Shown one piece after another: positions 1 through 9,201 of a DNA stretch of 64,000 nucleotides. The notes beneath the pieces were generated by a model, which had not been told where the DNA came from, did no database searches, and saw only the letters and a program-made list of their open reading frames with translations. Source of the stretch: Polynucleobacter sp. AP-Nino-20-G2 (lineage in GTDB: Bacteria > Pseudomonadota > Gammaproteobacteria > Burkholderiales > Burkholderiaceae); contig NZ_CP061313.1 in NCBI RefSeq assembly GCF_018688235.1, positions 434,001-498,000 on the forward strand, read 5' to 3'. The position numbers and the translations under genes were made by a program. The number at the start of each line of letters is the position of its first letter. Positions within the stretch are counted from its first letter, which is position 1.

Positions 1-1
1 T

Positions 2-229
2 AGAGGGCGCATGACAGGGCATGGCTTCCGGGGTGTCGCATCCACCATCTTGCATGAGCTGGGCTATCCCCATGAGCATATTGAGCTTCAGTTGGCTCAC
101 TCCGAAAGAAATAGTGTGAGTGCTGCATATAACTTTGCAACCTATCTACCCGCTCGAGCAAGGATGATGCAAGAATGGGCGGATTACTTAGATGCAATAA
201 AAGCGTATGTTGCAAATACAAAATCGTAA
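2..229 (+). CDS. Tyrosine-type integrase, C-terminal fragment
   Basis: The frame is open from the window edge, so this is the 3' end of a longer gene. The visible tail matches the catalytic end of P4-type phage/ICE integrases: an H-x-x-R motif (HGFR, bases 20-31), a second conserved His in QLAH, and the nucleophilic Tyr in AAYNF (codon 128-130), followed by the usual ARMMQEWADYLD helix. These residues carry out strand cleavage and exchange at the attachment site. The ATG at 11 is internal to the motif and is not a real start. The AlpA-like and MobV-like genes downstream support an integrated element. Confidence 0.85.
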   Translation, partial: RGRMTGHGFRGVASTILHELGYPHEHIELQLAHSERNSVSAAYNFATYLPARARMMQEWADYLDAIKAYVANTKS

Positions 230-422
230 ATTTATATTGCATAAAAACCACAGAATAAAAATATTTTTAGTTTGCCAGCGATTGACAACAAATGACAACG
301 GTTAAGAATGATGGAGTACTCAAGAGAATGCTGTCCTTTGTTTGACATTTATTAATTTGTAAAAAAGGAAAATATGTAAATAATCAATAACCATGTTCAA
401 CAACCTATAAAAGAGGTTAACC

Positions 423-653
423 ATGGTTAGCAAAGTAACATCACCGAAACCAGGGACCTTGCCACACGATGGCATGAGTCGCTGGAGTCAGATCAAATCA
501 TTCGTGCCAATTAGCCGCGAGAAGTTCCGTCAGATGGTTCGTGATGGACAAGCGCCACAACCAGTAAAACTTGGGATTCGATGCACCATGTGGCGCAATG
601 CGGAATTGCATGAATTTCTAAATGATCCAGCTAGTTATGAGGTGGCGAAATGA
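423..653 (+). CDS. AlpA-family small HTH regulator
   Basis: This 76-residue protein has the AlpA/phage-excisionase-like layout: a short basic N-terminus, a helix-turn-helix segment around residues 30-45 (ISREKFRQMVRDGQAPQP) and the W-R/N-x-x-E-L-x-x-F-L-x-D tail common in this family. Such proteins regulate integrase genes or act as excision factors for P4-like elements, which fits its position just after an integrase. The 193 bp upstream are AT-rich and include two TTGACA hexamers (282-287 and 342-347), but neither has a convincing -10 at normal spacing. Its stop overlaps the next start (ATGA), so the two genes are probably translationally coupled. Confidence 0.7.
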   Translation: MVSKVTSPKPGTLPHDGMSRWSQIKSFVPISREKFRQMVRDGQAPQPVKLGIRCTMWRNAELHEFLNDPASYEVAK

Positions 654-1630
654 TGAATGGTGCATCCAGCTACATTTCGGGCAACTCCACGCCATTCCTG
701 CGCACAGCTAAATTAAAGGGTGCCAGGAAAATTGAAGTTGCATCTCGCCATAATTTGAGGGAAATTCAAGCCGAGTTGGGCGCGTATAGTCACATTGATC
801 CGCATAGAAGTGAAGCAAATATCATCCTAAGAGGCGAGAGAACGGCTCAAAAAGTGACTCAGAGGGCGAATCAGTTGATGCTTGATGCCGGGGTATCAAA
901 ATTAAGAAAAGATGCCGTACGAGCCATTGAAATCGTTTTTAGCCTATCTCCAAATGTTGAGATTGATGTGAACGGGTTTTTTGCAAAGGCAACATCATGG
1001 GCTGAGGCTTATTTTCAGGTGCCGATTCTTAGTTCAGTCATTCACCACGATGAGCAAGCACCGCATTGCCATGTTTTGATGTTGCCTTTGGTTGGGAATC
1101 GCTTAGTAGGTAGTGATTTGATTGGGAATCGCCAAAGTTTAGAAAGAATGCAATCAGACTTTTATGCCAATGTTGCTCATGGCTTCGGCTTACAAAGACC
1201 TGCTAGGAGCAAGGAGTATTCCAAAGCAAAAAGACAAGAGATGGCAGTTCAAGTGCTGACCGTGATTAAAGACGACCCCACAAAGCTGAAGAATGCATCC
1301 ATCTTTGCGGCATTGATGGAGGCAATTGCCATTCAAGCCCCGGTCAAGTTGTTAGAGCTTTTGAATATCCCCATCAAACTCGACTCAATGAGAAAAATTA
1401 AATCATCGACATCTATTTTTATTAAGAAGATGAAGAGCGAGAAGCCTATAGGGTTTGAGTCATCCGAGGGCAAAAGTAAACATCAAACCCTATGCTCTGT
1501 AGGGTTCACTAAATCTGATCCGGAAATTAGTGCGTCAAACAGTACCAATCAGACCGAATTAATTCGTGAGAGAGATGACGCCATTCCATCGGAGTTTTGG
1601 GATTCTGATGGGGGTAAATTTGCGCTATGA
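650..1630 (+). CDS. MobV-like (Pre/Mob) relaxase
   Basis: A 326-residue protein with hallmarks of the plasmid recombination/mobilization (Mob_Pre, MobV) family. It has an N-terminal RHN-L-R-E segment followed by HIDPHRSEANIIL (roughly residues 34-63), and the metal-binding H-x-D-E-x-x-P-H-x-H motif at residues 132-141. MobV relaxases nick the transfer origin and start conjugative mobilization. The start overlaps the AlpA-like stop by four bases. The C-terminal third is unlike anything I recognise. No oriT was recognised, but one would be expected close upstream. An active element cannot be inferred because the rest of it is outside the window. Confidence 0.75.
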   Translation: MMNGASSYISGNSTPFLRTAKLKGARKIEVASRHNLREIQAELGAYSHIDPHRSEANIILRGERTAQKVTQRANQLMLDAGVSKLRKDAVRAIEIVFSLSPNVEIDVNGFFAKATSWAEAYFQVPILSSVIHHDEQAPHCHVLMLPLVGNRLVGSDLIGNRQSLERMQSDFYANVAHGFGLQRPARSKEYSKAKRQEMAVQVLTVIKDDPTKLKNASIFAALMEAIAIQAPVKLLELLNIPIKLDSMRKIKSSTSIFIKKMKSEKPIGFESSEGKSKHQTLCSVGFTKSDPEISASNSTNQTELIRERDDAIPSEFWDSDGGKFAL

Positions 1631-1736
1631 AAAGATCCGTGGCATGGCTCTACTTCTTGGTAAAGACCTCGTGGCAATGAAAAGTACCAAGGTACTTCCC
1701 GAGGTGGTGCGACTGGGGCGCTCAAAGATGCAGTAA
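1608..1736 (+). CDS. Possible small ORF overlapping the relaxase end
   Basis: An ATG-started 42-codon frame in a different phase begins inside the last codons of the relaxase gene and runs 106 bases past it. The predicted peptide is basic (several Lys and Arg) with a hydrophobic LLLGKDLVAM stretch, and reads more like protein than random translation. It could be a small element-encoded protein, or the continuation of the relaxase frame after a frameshift. I do not recognise it. A 12-bp palindrome (CCCCTTAAGGGG, 1753-1764) follows it. Confidence 0.3.
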   Translation: MGVNLRYEKIRGMALLLGKDLVAMKSTKVLPEVVRLGRSKMQ

Positions 1737-1838
1737 TTCCGTTCTATTATTGCCCCTTAAGGGGTTGTACTAAAAATGTATCTAATGACCAATTTAGCAG
1801 TAAGGGACTTTTTACGGTTGCTGGGTTGATTCATGTTG

Positions 1839-2081
1839 CTAGTTCAGGCTAAATCTCCAAATACCCGACATGACTGATTTTCTAGCCAAATCTCGTTCGC
1901 TATCGCACGCAGCTTGATTGCTTGATTGTTCATGTTCACGCATGCACGCATCGAATATGGTCTGACCTGCACCATCAGCAACCTTGCTGACACTCTGATA
2001 TGTCAGTGTGCCAACCACGATTACCCAAAAAGCAATACCAATTCCAATCAATTTAATCCAAAAGCTTAATTTGAGATTCAT
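1839..2081 (-). CDS. Small single-span membrane protein, hypothetical
   Basis: This 80-residue protein begins with a lysine-bearing N-terminus followed by one clear hydrophobic segment (about residues 7-27, IKLIGIGIAFWVIVVGTLTY). The rest is polar, with two cysteines (about positions 46 and 59) and a QSSNQAACDSERDLARKS region, so it is probably anchored in the inner membrane with a periplasmic tail. I do not recognise a family. It is transcribed away from the Tad-like gene, and the 235 bp between them would have to hold both promoters. Confidence 0.5.
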   Translation of the reverse strand: MNLKLSFWIKLIGIGIAFWVIVVGTLTYQSVSKVADGAGQTIFDACMREHEQSSNQAACDSERDLARKSVMSGIWRFSLN

Positions 2082-2316
2082 TTTTAGTGTGACCTAATTT
2101 TTATTGGGGGATTTGCTTGAAACATCTGTGGCTTATCCGCTAAATATACGCCGAATTCCAATGAATGAAAACATGCATTGGTTTGAGTGAAGTTGGCTAT
2201 ATTTATTACAAAACATAGCATTTTCCTGCTAGTTTTGGGGGGTCTTGGGTGTATATTGAAAGCGGGTACTAGCCCAATTAAGCTGAAATTATTCGACTAA
2301 CATTTGCCGGTGAACT

Positions 2317-3495
2317 ATGCGCCAAAAACAATCAAGACTTGAATTGGATGGTGAGAGCGGCGCCGTCCTTCCGTTCTTTGCCATTATGTTGGTCGTGCTG
2401 CTCGGATTCGCGGCTTTTGCGATTGATTTTGGATTTGCTTATATGCGCCAAGCCCAATTGCAGAATGTGGCTGATGCGGAGGCTTTGGCTTGTGCGAGAG
2501 ATTATGCAAACTGCCAAAGTGGTGGTGACCAATACCCATTAACAAATGCTTATGGCTTTACGATTGCTACAACCAAGGGAGTAGCCTGCCCAAATCCATC
2601 AACTCAACAGAATTGTGTTCAGGCAACCGCTTCGACAAATTGGAATACTTTCTTTTTACCTCTTTTTGGCATCAATACACTTAACTTAAGTAAAACAGCT
2701 ATTGCTGGCAAAAAGCTTCTTTCTGATGCCGTGGTTATTAGAAGTACCGTTGATTTAAACGGTGGAACCATATTGGGAGTATCTTCAGGTTCCGTTGCTA
2801 TTGGCGGCGCTCTTCGTGCTGTTGGAGGTTCGCTTATTAAGCTAGCCACAGCTGGCTCAACAACTACGGTTTACAACAATGCGTCGGTCAACTGCTCAAA
2901 TTGCCAGCCTCCGCCACAATCAACTGGATTGTCATTGCCTACCCCGCCAGCGTATACGCCTCCCACACCTCCATCGGTCATGACTTACGCATCAGGATGT
3001 TCATTGCCATCAGGCACATACAACTCGTCAATAAATCTTACTGGTTGCGGAACTCAGGTCAATATGAGTGGTATTTACTACTTCAATAATGGATTTACAA
3101 ATAACGGCATTACTTTGGCTGGCACGGGGGTAACAATTATTGTTGGGGTCGACAAAAATTTTGATTTGAGTGGGACAGTCAACCTCAATAGCAGTAATGG
3201 TGCGTCAACCTGCGGCACGGCGGGCGGGGGAATGCTGATATACCAACCTATAAGTCTGACGGGTACAACCTACACTCTTGGCGGGGCTGGTTCCAATACA
3301 AACATTTCATTGACTGGTAGAACGCAACTACCCAATACTAATTTTTTAATTAAGGGGACATCAGCATCATTTGCCATCAGCGGGGCTTTGTATGCTAACT
3401 CTCTTGACTTGAGGGGAAATTTAAATGCTTCCGCTTCTCCTGACCCTTGTCAAAACTTGAATATCGGTTCCGGTAATACTATTTTGGTTAAGTAG
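2317..3495 (+). CDS. Tad/TadG-like surface protein
   Basis: The N-terminus of this 392-residue protein carries the putative Flp pilus-assembly TadE/G-like signature: a GESGAVLPFFAIML segment leading into a transmembrane helix (about residues 14-38), then a helix rich in A, Q and N with the NVADAEALACARDYA motif. The remaining 300 residues are rich in Gly, Thr, Ser and Asn with alternating hydrophobic residues, suggesting beta-solenoid-like repeats, interrupted by a proline-rich linker near residues 198-225. It is probably anchored in the inner membrane with a large exported domain. No other tad genes are present, so this is an orphan. It lies in the variable stretch beside the mobile element. 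Confidence 0.65.
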   Translation: MRQKQSRLELDGESGAVLPFFAIMLVVLLGFAAFAIDFGFAYMRQAQLQNVADAEALACARDYANCQSGGDQYPLTNAYGFTIATTKGVACPNPSTQQNCVQATASTNWNTFFLPLFGINTLNLSKTAIAGKKLLSDAVVIRSTVDLNGGTILGVSSGSVAIGGALRAVGGSLIKLATAGSTTTVYNNASVNCSNCQPPPQSTGLSLPTPPAYTPPTPPSVMTYASGCSLPSGTYNSSINLTGCGTQVNMSGIYYFNNGFTNNGITLAGTGVTIIVGVDKNFDLSGTVNLNSSNGASTCGTAGGGMLIYQPISLTGTTYTLGGAGSNTNISLTGRTQLPNTNFLIKGTSASFAISGALYANSLDLRGNLNASASPDPCQNLNIGSGNTILVK

Positions 3496-3693
3496 GGGTA
3501 TTGATGACCTGCGACTGAAATTGCAAAGAGATATTTTTTGCAATTCGATTGAATTTGTGGGCATAAAAGTGGGTAAATATTTATTCGATATAAAAAATTT
3601 ACATATAAATCAATGAGTTATCATGTTAATGTGAGTCCGCCCCGAGCACCATCTCAAATTGGTTGTAATTTATGCCATGAGATGTCTAAATCT

Positions 3694-4635
3694 TCAAATT
3701 TCGTAGGTTTCTGATTCGCTATTCATAGCCTGTTCAACGATTTTGCGCGTCAAGGTTGGCGAGAACAGCTCTATGAACGTGTAAACGAATGAACGAAGGT
3801 AGGCGCCTTGCTTCACGCCAAGATGGGTAACGTTGTTGCCAAATAAATGGCCAACTGGGATCACTCGCAGATTGCGATCTCGATCAGCGTCATAGGCTAA
3901 ACCAGCAACAATTCCTACACCCATGCCCGTTTCCACATAGGTTTTAATCACGTCAGCATCAATGGCTTCCAAAATAATATCGGGGCTTAAATTGCGCTGT
4001 GCAAATGCGGCATCGATCTTGCTACGGCCCGCAAAGGCTTTGTCGTAGGTGATGAGCGGGTACTTGGCGATTTCTTCTAAGGTGATATTGGCTTGGTTAA
4101 GCAGGGGGTGGCTGAGTGGCACCATGATGACGTGTTGCCATTGGTAGCCTGGAAGAGCAAGAACACCAGGGGTATTGGCAATGCCTTCAGTAGCAATCGC
4201 AATGTCGGCCCGATCATGAATTAATAGTTCAGCAATTTGTCCGGGGCTGCCTTGCTGGATGCTGACGCGTACTTTCGGGAAGCGCTTTGTAAATTCGGTG
4301 AGCACTTTAGGCAGTGCATAACGAGCCTGGGTATGTGTTGTAGCAATGACAAAGCTGCCTTGGTCTTGACTAGCGAAATCTTTGCCAACGCGCTTCAATG
4401 TTTCTACTTCATCCAGGATGCGTTCAATGGAAACCAAAATCCGTTTACCCGGCTCAGTGAGTGAGCGGATGCGTTTGCCATGACGACGGAAGATCTCCAC
4501 GCCTAATTCGTCTTCGAGCTCAATAATGGCCTTCGACACTCCTGGCTGGGAAGTAAAGAGCGCTTTAGCGGCTGAGGTCAGGTTGAAGTTTTGTCTTACC
4601 GCTTCACGGACAAAGCGAAATTGGTGCAGGTTCAT
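3694..4635 (-). CDS. cysB: LysR-type regulator CysB
   Basis: A 313-residue LysR-family regulator with an N-terminal winged HTH (residues 1-60; the recognition region reads AAKALFTSQPGVSKAIIELE, characteristic of CysB/Cbl) and a C-terminal co-inducer domain. CysB activates sulfate uptake and cysteine synthesis in response to O-/N-acetylserine. Length is close to the enterobacterial protein (about 324). It lies 62 bp downstream of lptG on the same strand. That gap holds a short hairpin-forming repeat (TATATCT/AGATATA, 4651-4668) that could be its own operator, though this is unproven. Cbl or another CysB-like paralogue is the main alternative. Confidence 0.85.
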   Translation of the reverse strand: MNLHQFRFVREAVRQNFNLTSAAKALFTSQPGVSKAIIELEDELGVEIFRRHGKRIRSLTEPGKRILVSIERILDEVETLKRVGKDFASQDQGSFVIATTHTQARYALPKVLTEFTKRFPKVRVSIQQGSPGQIAELLIHDRADIAIATEGIANTPGVLALPGYQWQHVIMVPLSHPLLNQANITLEEIAKYPLITYDKAFAGRSKIDAAFAQRNLSPDIILEAIDADVIKTYVETGMGVGIVAGLAYDADRDRNLRVIPVGHLFGNNVTHLGVKQGAYLRSFVYTFIELFSPTLTRKIVEQAMNSESETYEI

Positions 4636-4697
4636 ATCGATTCCATTCTTTATATCTACAAAGATATAGGAATGAAATTCTATATGATTTTGAGGTA

Positions 4698-5852
4698 TTA
4701 AGCTCTAGATACCCAGCGTAGACCCACGATTGCCAAAATAAAATAAATCAGTGGCGGCGTGAGTGCGGTCAGTAGGGCTGGCCATGAGCCCAAAAGCCCT
4801 ACATTTGAGAAGAGTGAGTTAAACAGCTGAAAACTCATCCCCAACATGATTCCACCAAAAACTTTAATGCCGACGCTTCCTGCGCGCACCTTGAGGTAAG
4901 CAAATGGCAGGGCCAGGGCTAGCATCACAAAAATGGTGAAGGGATAAATCACTTTTTTCCAGAATGCAATGGAGTGGCGTTGCGCATCTTGTTTGTTATC
5001 CCTCAAGTGAGAGATGAAGCGACCAAGACTAAAGATGGACATCTTTTCTGGGCTCACTAGAAGTACGCTCAGAATTTGTGGAGTCACTTCTGAATCAAGA
5101 CTGACGATGGGATGAGTAAATGTTTGCGCAGAGTAGACGGGGTTGAGTGGGTCCGTTTGCTTTGCTTCCTTAAAACGAGTCTCGGTCACGTCATCCAAAA
5201 TCCAGGTGCCGGAATGATCAAATCGCCCTGAGACAGCACTGCGAATCGAGAGCAGTCGATACGCATCATCAAACTCATACATCCGAATATTTTTAATCTC
5301 GTTATCTTGCTCAATCTTGCCTACATTCACATAGCGCACTCCAGGCCGAATTGGGCCGCTGCCATCTTCGTCGCGTAGACGATCCTTGACCCAAACCCCA
5401 GTTTTAAATTGAGAGCCATAGGATGAGCCTAGAGCCTTCATTCGAATTTGATCCGAGAGGTTTTCTGTATAAGGTCCAAGCCACTCGCTCATGATTAAAG
5501 TGAGAACAATCAGGGGTAGTGAAATTTTCGCGAGCGTTGTTAGTCCACGGCGAATATCTAGACCGGCAATTCGTAAGATGGTGAATTCAGATTGGCTAGC
5601 TAGCATGGCGAAAACATAAATACTGCCAATGAGTCCGGCAATTGGAATGATTTCAGAGATGCGGCTTGGTGCCTTTAAGACAACGTGCAGAAGCGCCAGC
5701 GGCAAGGTGTATTGACCCTTAACTGAGCCAAGCTCGCCCAGGATGTCAAAGAATAAAAACAATGTAACCAGCGCAAACAGAATGAAGCCAAAAGCCGCGT
5801 AAATCTGTCGTGCGAGATAGCGCTCGAAGATGTATGGGAAAAGATATTTCAT
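4698..5852 (-). CDS. lptG: LPS export permease LptG
   Basis: LptG is one of the two inner-membrane permeases of the LptB2FG ABC complex that extracts lipopolysaccharide and passes it to LptC. The 384-residue protein has the family pattern: three N-terminal transmembrane helices (starting about residue 18, with the FERYLARQ segment before the first), a periplasmic beta-jellyroll region (about 125-265) and three C-terminal helices ending in GLRWVSRA. Its start overlaps the end of lptF by four bases, consistent with coupled 1:1 synthesis. Assignment to LptG rather than LptF rests on gene order and the ILRIAGLDIRRG motif. Confidence 0.92.
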   Translation of the reverse strand: MKYLFPYIFERYLARQIYAAFGFILFALVTLFLFFDILGELGSVKGQYTLPLALLHVVLKAPSRISEIIPIAGLIGSIYVFAMLASQSEFTILRIAGLDIRRGLTTLAKISLPLIVLTLIMSEWLGPYTENLSDQIRMKALGSSYGSQFKTGVWVKDRLRDEDGSGPIRPGVRYVNVGKIEQDNEIKNIRMYEFDDAYRLLSIRSAVSGRFDHSGTWILDDVTETRFKEAKQTDPLNPVYSAQTFTHPIVSLDSEVTPQILSVLLVSPEKMSIFSLGRFISHLRDNKQDAQRHSIAFWKKVIYPFTIFVMLALALPFAYLKVRAGSVGIKVFGGIMLGMSFQLFNSLFSNVGLLGSWPALLTALTPPLIYFILAIVGLRWVSRA

Positions 5853-6964
5853 CTATTGACCATAGAGGCGGGCAATTGACGGCGCCACCACTTCAAAGAA
5901 GGATTAATACGATTACGAATCAGAATGAAGGCTATGCCAAATGCCAGTACATGAATAGGCCAAATTCCCATGAAGACATTGACTTTGCCTTGCGCGACAA
6001 AGTTTTGCGTCAAGTTCAATAAATTGCTATAGATTAGATAAGTCAACACAGCGTAGAACATGGCAGTGTAATTTCCCAGCCTTGGGTTGACGTAGGCGAG
6101 CGGGATGGCAATTAGCACTAAGCCCAAAGCCATTAAGGGCAAACCAAAGCGCCATAACAATTCAGCGCGATTGGCGTTAATTAACGAGGGATCGCTGGCA
6201 TTGAGAAGCTCGGTGACGGTCTTTTCCCTATCACGCGGCGCAGGGTCCAAGATTTCTTTGCTGCGGATAGTGGTTGTGTAGGTGTCGAACTCCAGAATGC
6301 GAAAATCTGGTTGCGTCGGCAAGCCTTCATAGCGACGACCGTTATTGAGGATGATGTCCTTTGCCCCACCAGCACCATTTTCGATAAAGCCAGTAGAGGC
6401 CACTGCGACACTTAATCGCCCATTTTTGGATTCGGCAGAGAAGATGTTTTTGACTTCACTTTTATCAACATCGAGCTCTTCAATAAAAAATACGCGCTCC
6501 GCTTTTGCAGACTCCCGAAATTGCCCGGCAGCGACCATAGAGACGTCGCTACGTTGCTGGAATCTTTGGCTAATTAAGGTAGACTCGCGATTTGCCCAAG
6601 GCCATACAAATAAAGCAAGCAGTGCAATGATGATGATCAGTGGGGCGGCAAAGCTCAAAATAGGCCGAATAAGGCTGGCCACACTGAGTCCACTGGCAAA
6701 CCAAACAATCATTTCCGAATCCTTGTACCAACGTACCAAGACGATAAGGACGGCCACAAAGAGGGAGACAGTCAGTAAAACGGCCATATAGCCGAGAGTG
6801 GCCAAGGCGATCAGCACCAAGGCATCCTCTGGGTTCACTGCGCCGTTGGCAGCAAAGCCCAAAATACGGATGACCAGAGTGGTAATCATGATGGTTACCA
6901 AGACCAAAAAGACGCCCCCAGTCGTAAAACTGAGCTCGCGGCGAAGGGCTTGGTGAAAAATCAT
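5849..6964 (-). CDS. lptF: LPS export permease LptF
   Basis: This 371-residue partner of LptG begins with MIFHQALRRELSFTTGG, the typical LptF N-terminus. It has transmembrane helices near residues 17-37, 50-75 and 95-120, a periplasmic domain to about residue 265, and three C-terminal helices. With LptG and the ATPase LptB (not in this window) it drives LPS transport. It is the first gene of the lptF-lptG unit. The 119 bp separating it from the divergent pepA must carry both promoters; this lptFG/pepA divergence is conserved in many proteobacteria. Confidence 0.92.
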   Translation of the reverse strand: MIFHQALRRELSFTTGGVFLVLVTIMITTLVIRILGFAANGAVNPEDALVLIALATLGYMAVLLTVSLFVAVLIVLVRWYKDSEMIVWFASGLSVASLIRPILSFAAPLIIIIALLALFVWPWANRESTLISQRFQQRSDVSMVAAGQFRESAKAERVFFIEELDVDKSEVKNIFSAESKNGRLSVAVASTGFIENGAGGAKDIILNNGRRYEGLPTQPDFRILEFDTYTTTIRSKEILDPAPRDREKTVTELLNASDPSLINANRAELLWRFGLPLMALGLVLIAIPLAYVNPRLGNYTAMFYAVLTYLIYSNLLNLTQNFVAQGKVNVFMGIWPIHVLAFGIAFILIRNRINPSLKWWRRQLPASMVNR

Positions 6965-7083
6965 GACGAAATATTGGGGGTCACTGTTATTGGCCAGTTA
7001 AAGATGCTGACCTTCATGTCGGAGGATAATGGATAAATATCCCCTTTTCCCTTTGAATTGACTTAAAAATACCGCAAGAGATT

Positions 7084-8685
7084 ATGACCATTCAATTTAG
7101 CACCAAGATTTTCTCGCAAGCCGACACCAATAACCCTAAACAGCTTAAGGCAAGCCTGGTTACATTGTTGTCGCAAAGCTCAGATTGCTTAGTTTTAGCC
7201 TATTCAAAAGCGGATTTAGATGCCCTGGGCTCTGCAAAATCCAAAACGGGCCTGTTAGTGGAGTTGGACCGATTATTGGGCGGCTCAGTGACGCACGCCC
7301 ATCTCGTGGGTGATTTGGAGGCCCAGCAAGCTTCGGTTTGTGTTTTGCGTGCTGAAAAGTCCTGGGCTGGCGCTGGCATTAAGGTTAAACGGGTTCTATT
7401 GGTCTGTCTGGGCGATGTGGCTGTTGCCAGCGCGCGTAGCTTGAATTCCTTCTCAAAGATTGCACGAGCAGCATTAAAGCAATTAAGTGGCGGATCGATT
7501 CAAAGTGCATTGTGGTTTATCCCAAGCTTTGCTTTGGGTCACCGCGCCGACTTCATCGCAGAAGAAGTACGTCTGACTATTCAATACGCGGGCGATCAAG
7601 CCTATCGTTTTGGCGTTCGTCAGCCGGCAATGAAATTTAAAGCTAAAGATAAAGCGGATACCTTCGCCCATCTCATTTTCGCGGGCAACGATGCCTGTGC
7701 GAAAGAATTAAAGGCTGCGGTTGCAGAAGGTGTGGCGATGGTTGAGGGCATGAATCTCGCCAAAGATTTAGGTAATTTGCCGCCTAACATTTGTACGCCA
7801 ACCTATTTGGGTAAGGCTGCACAGGGCTTGAGCAAGAAGACTGCACTAAAAGTAGAAGTATTGGGCCGCAAACAAATTGAAGCTTTAGGTATGGGCTCAT
7901 TTTTAGCTGTTGCCAAAGGTTCAGATACACCACCACAATTTATTGTGATGCGTCATCAAGGCGGTAAGGCTGGCGAAGCGCCAATTGTGTTGGTGGGCAA
8001 AGGCATCACCTTTGATACGGGCGGTATTTCATTAAAGCCTGGTGAGGCGATGGATGAGATGAAGTACGACATGTGTGGCGCGGCATCTGTGATTGGCACG
8101 ATGTATGCAACTGCTTTGATGAAATTAAAAAAGAATGTCATCGGCGTCATCCCTACTTGTGAAAATATGCCTTCGGGTCAAGCAACCCGCCCAGGCGATA
8201 TCGTCAAGAGCATGTCAGGTCAAACGATTGAGGTTCTCAATACCGATGCAGAAGGTCGTTTGATTTTGTGCGATGCCTTAACTTATGTGGAGCGCTTTAA
8301 ACCAAAGGCTGTGATTGATGTAGCAACCCTGACTGGTGCTTGCATCATTGCTTTGGGACATGTTCACAGCGGACTTTTTTCTGAGGATGAGGGCTTGGTT
8401 AATGCGCTTACTAAAGCGGGCCATGCTTCCTTGGATACCGTGTGGCGTTTGCCATTAGATGCTGCGTATCACGAGCAGCTCAAATCGAATTTTGCTGATG
8501 TCGCTAACATTGGCGGTCGCCCTGCAGGCAGTGTCACTGCGGCGTGTTTCCTTTCTCGCTTTACTGAGAAATATAAATGGGCGCATTTGGATATTGCCGG
8601 CACTGCGTGGAAGAGTGGTGCAGCTAAAGGATCTACTGGGCGTCCGGTTCCCCTCTTGGTGAACTATTTGCTTGAGCAAAAGTAA
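7084..8685 (+). CDS. pepA: Leucyl aminopeptidase (cytosol aminopeptidase)
   Basis: A 533-residue M17-family metallo-aminopeptidase. The C-terminal catalytic domain carries the family signature NTDAEGRL at residues 386-393 and the metal-ligand segment VGKGITFDTGGISLKP upstream. It removes N-terminal residues from peptides, and in E. coli the protein also binds DNA in Xer recombination and carAB control. The N-terminal alpha/beta domain is present. The ATG at 7084 is the only good start. It is followed after 38 bp by holC, an arrangement (pepA-holC) common in proteobacteria. Confidence 0.95.
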   Translation: MTIQFSTKIFSQADTNNPKQLKASLVTLLSQSSDCLVLAYSKADLDALGSAKSKTGLLVELDRLLGGSVTHAHLVGDLEAQQASVCVLRAEKSWAGAGIKVKRVLLVCLGDVAVASARSLNSFSKIARAALKQLSGGSIQSALWFIPSFALGHRADFIAEEVRLTIQYAGDQAYRFGVRQPAMKFKAKDKADTFAHLIFAGNDACAKELKAAVAEGVAMVEGMNLAKDLGNLPPNICTPTYLGKAAQGLSKKTALKVEVLGRKQIEALGMGSFLAVAKGSDTPPQFIVMRHQGGKAGEAPIVLVGKGITFDTGGISLKPGEAMDEMKYDMCGAASVIGTMYATALMKLKKNVIGVIPTCENMPSGQATRPGDIVKSMSGQTIEVLNTDAEGRLILCDALTYVERFKPKAVIDVATLTGACIIALGHVHSGLFSEDEGLVNALTKAGHASLDTVWRLPLDAAYHEQLKSNFADVANIGGRPAGSVTAACFLSRFTEKYKWAHLDIAGTAWKSGAAKGSTGRPVPLLVNYLLEQK

Positions 8686-8723
8686 GTCAAGAATCAAAGC
8701 AAATAAAGCGGAAGATAGTACTT

Positions 8724-9188
8724 ATGGCCCGTATCGATTTTCATAGCAATGTCAGCGACAAGTTGGAATACGCTTGTCGTTTGACGCGCAAGATTTGGAG
8801 CGCGACCCTTGTTGGTGAACCTGTCAGAAATATTGTGATGGTAGGTGAGAAGGCGGTTCTTAAAAAACTCGATGAACTCTTGTGGACATTTAGCGCTGTC
8901 GATTTTTTGCCGCATTGTTTTATAGAGGATGAGGGCGCTGCGGATACCCCAATCTTACTGACGGATGATTTTTCATCTCCTGCGCTTACTCAGCTTCCTC
9001 ATGCTGATGTGATGATTCATTTGGGTATGCGGATGCCCAAAGACGTTGCTGCATTGGTTGCTCGCTTTCCTCGAATTGTGGAAGTGGTGACTGTGAATGA
9101 TGCGGAACGTTTGGCGGGGCGTGAGCGCTATAAAGCCTATCGGGATTTAGGTCACGAATTGCATAACTTTGATCAATCTAAATCTTGA
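8724..9188 (+). CDS. holC: DNA polymerase III chi subunit
   Basis: A 154-residue HolC homologue. The chi subunit links the clamp loader (through psi) to single-stranded DNA-binding protein at the replication fork. Recognisable features are the N-terminal MARIDFHSNVSDKLEYACRL region, the LLWTFSAVDFLPHCF segment and the C-terminal RYKAYRDLGHELHNFD helix typical of chi. It sits between pepA and lgt. Its last codons overlap the alternative upstream start of lgt, but probably not the true lgt start. Confidence 0.9.
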   Translation: MARIDFHSNVSDKLEYACRLTRKIWSATLVGEPVRNIVMVGEKAVLKKLDELLWTFSAVDFLPHCFIEDEGAADTPILLTDDFSSPALTQLPHADVMIHLGMRMPKDVAALVARFPRIVEVVTVNDAERLAGRERYKAYRDLGHELHNFDQSKS

Positions 9189-9201
9189 TTGGTCTGCACT
9201 G

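Larger units (their letters stand above)
1..1740 (+). mobile_element. End of an integrated mobile element (partial)
   Basis: Three consecutive plus-strand genes have mobile-element functions: the tail of a tyrosine integrase, an AlpA-like small HTH protein and a MobV-like relaxase. That set is typical of integrative and mobilizable elements. The stretch looks richer in A and T than the chromosome that follows. The left boundary lies outside the window. I could not identify the right boundary or an attachment repeat, so the end coordinate is only the end of the last element-like ORF. No transposase or terminal inverted repeat was seen. Confidence 0.55.

Noticed and set aside
282..347. Two TTGACA hexamers before the AlpA-like gene as promoters
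   Set aside because: Neither has a good -10 at 15-19 bp, and TTGACA is easy to find in AT-rich DNA.
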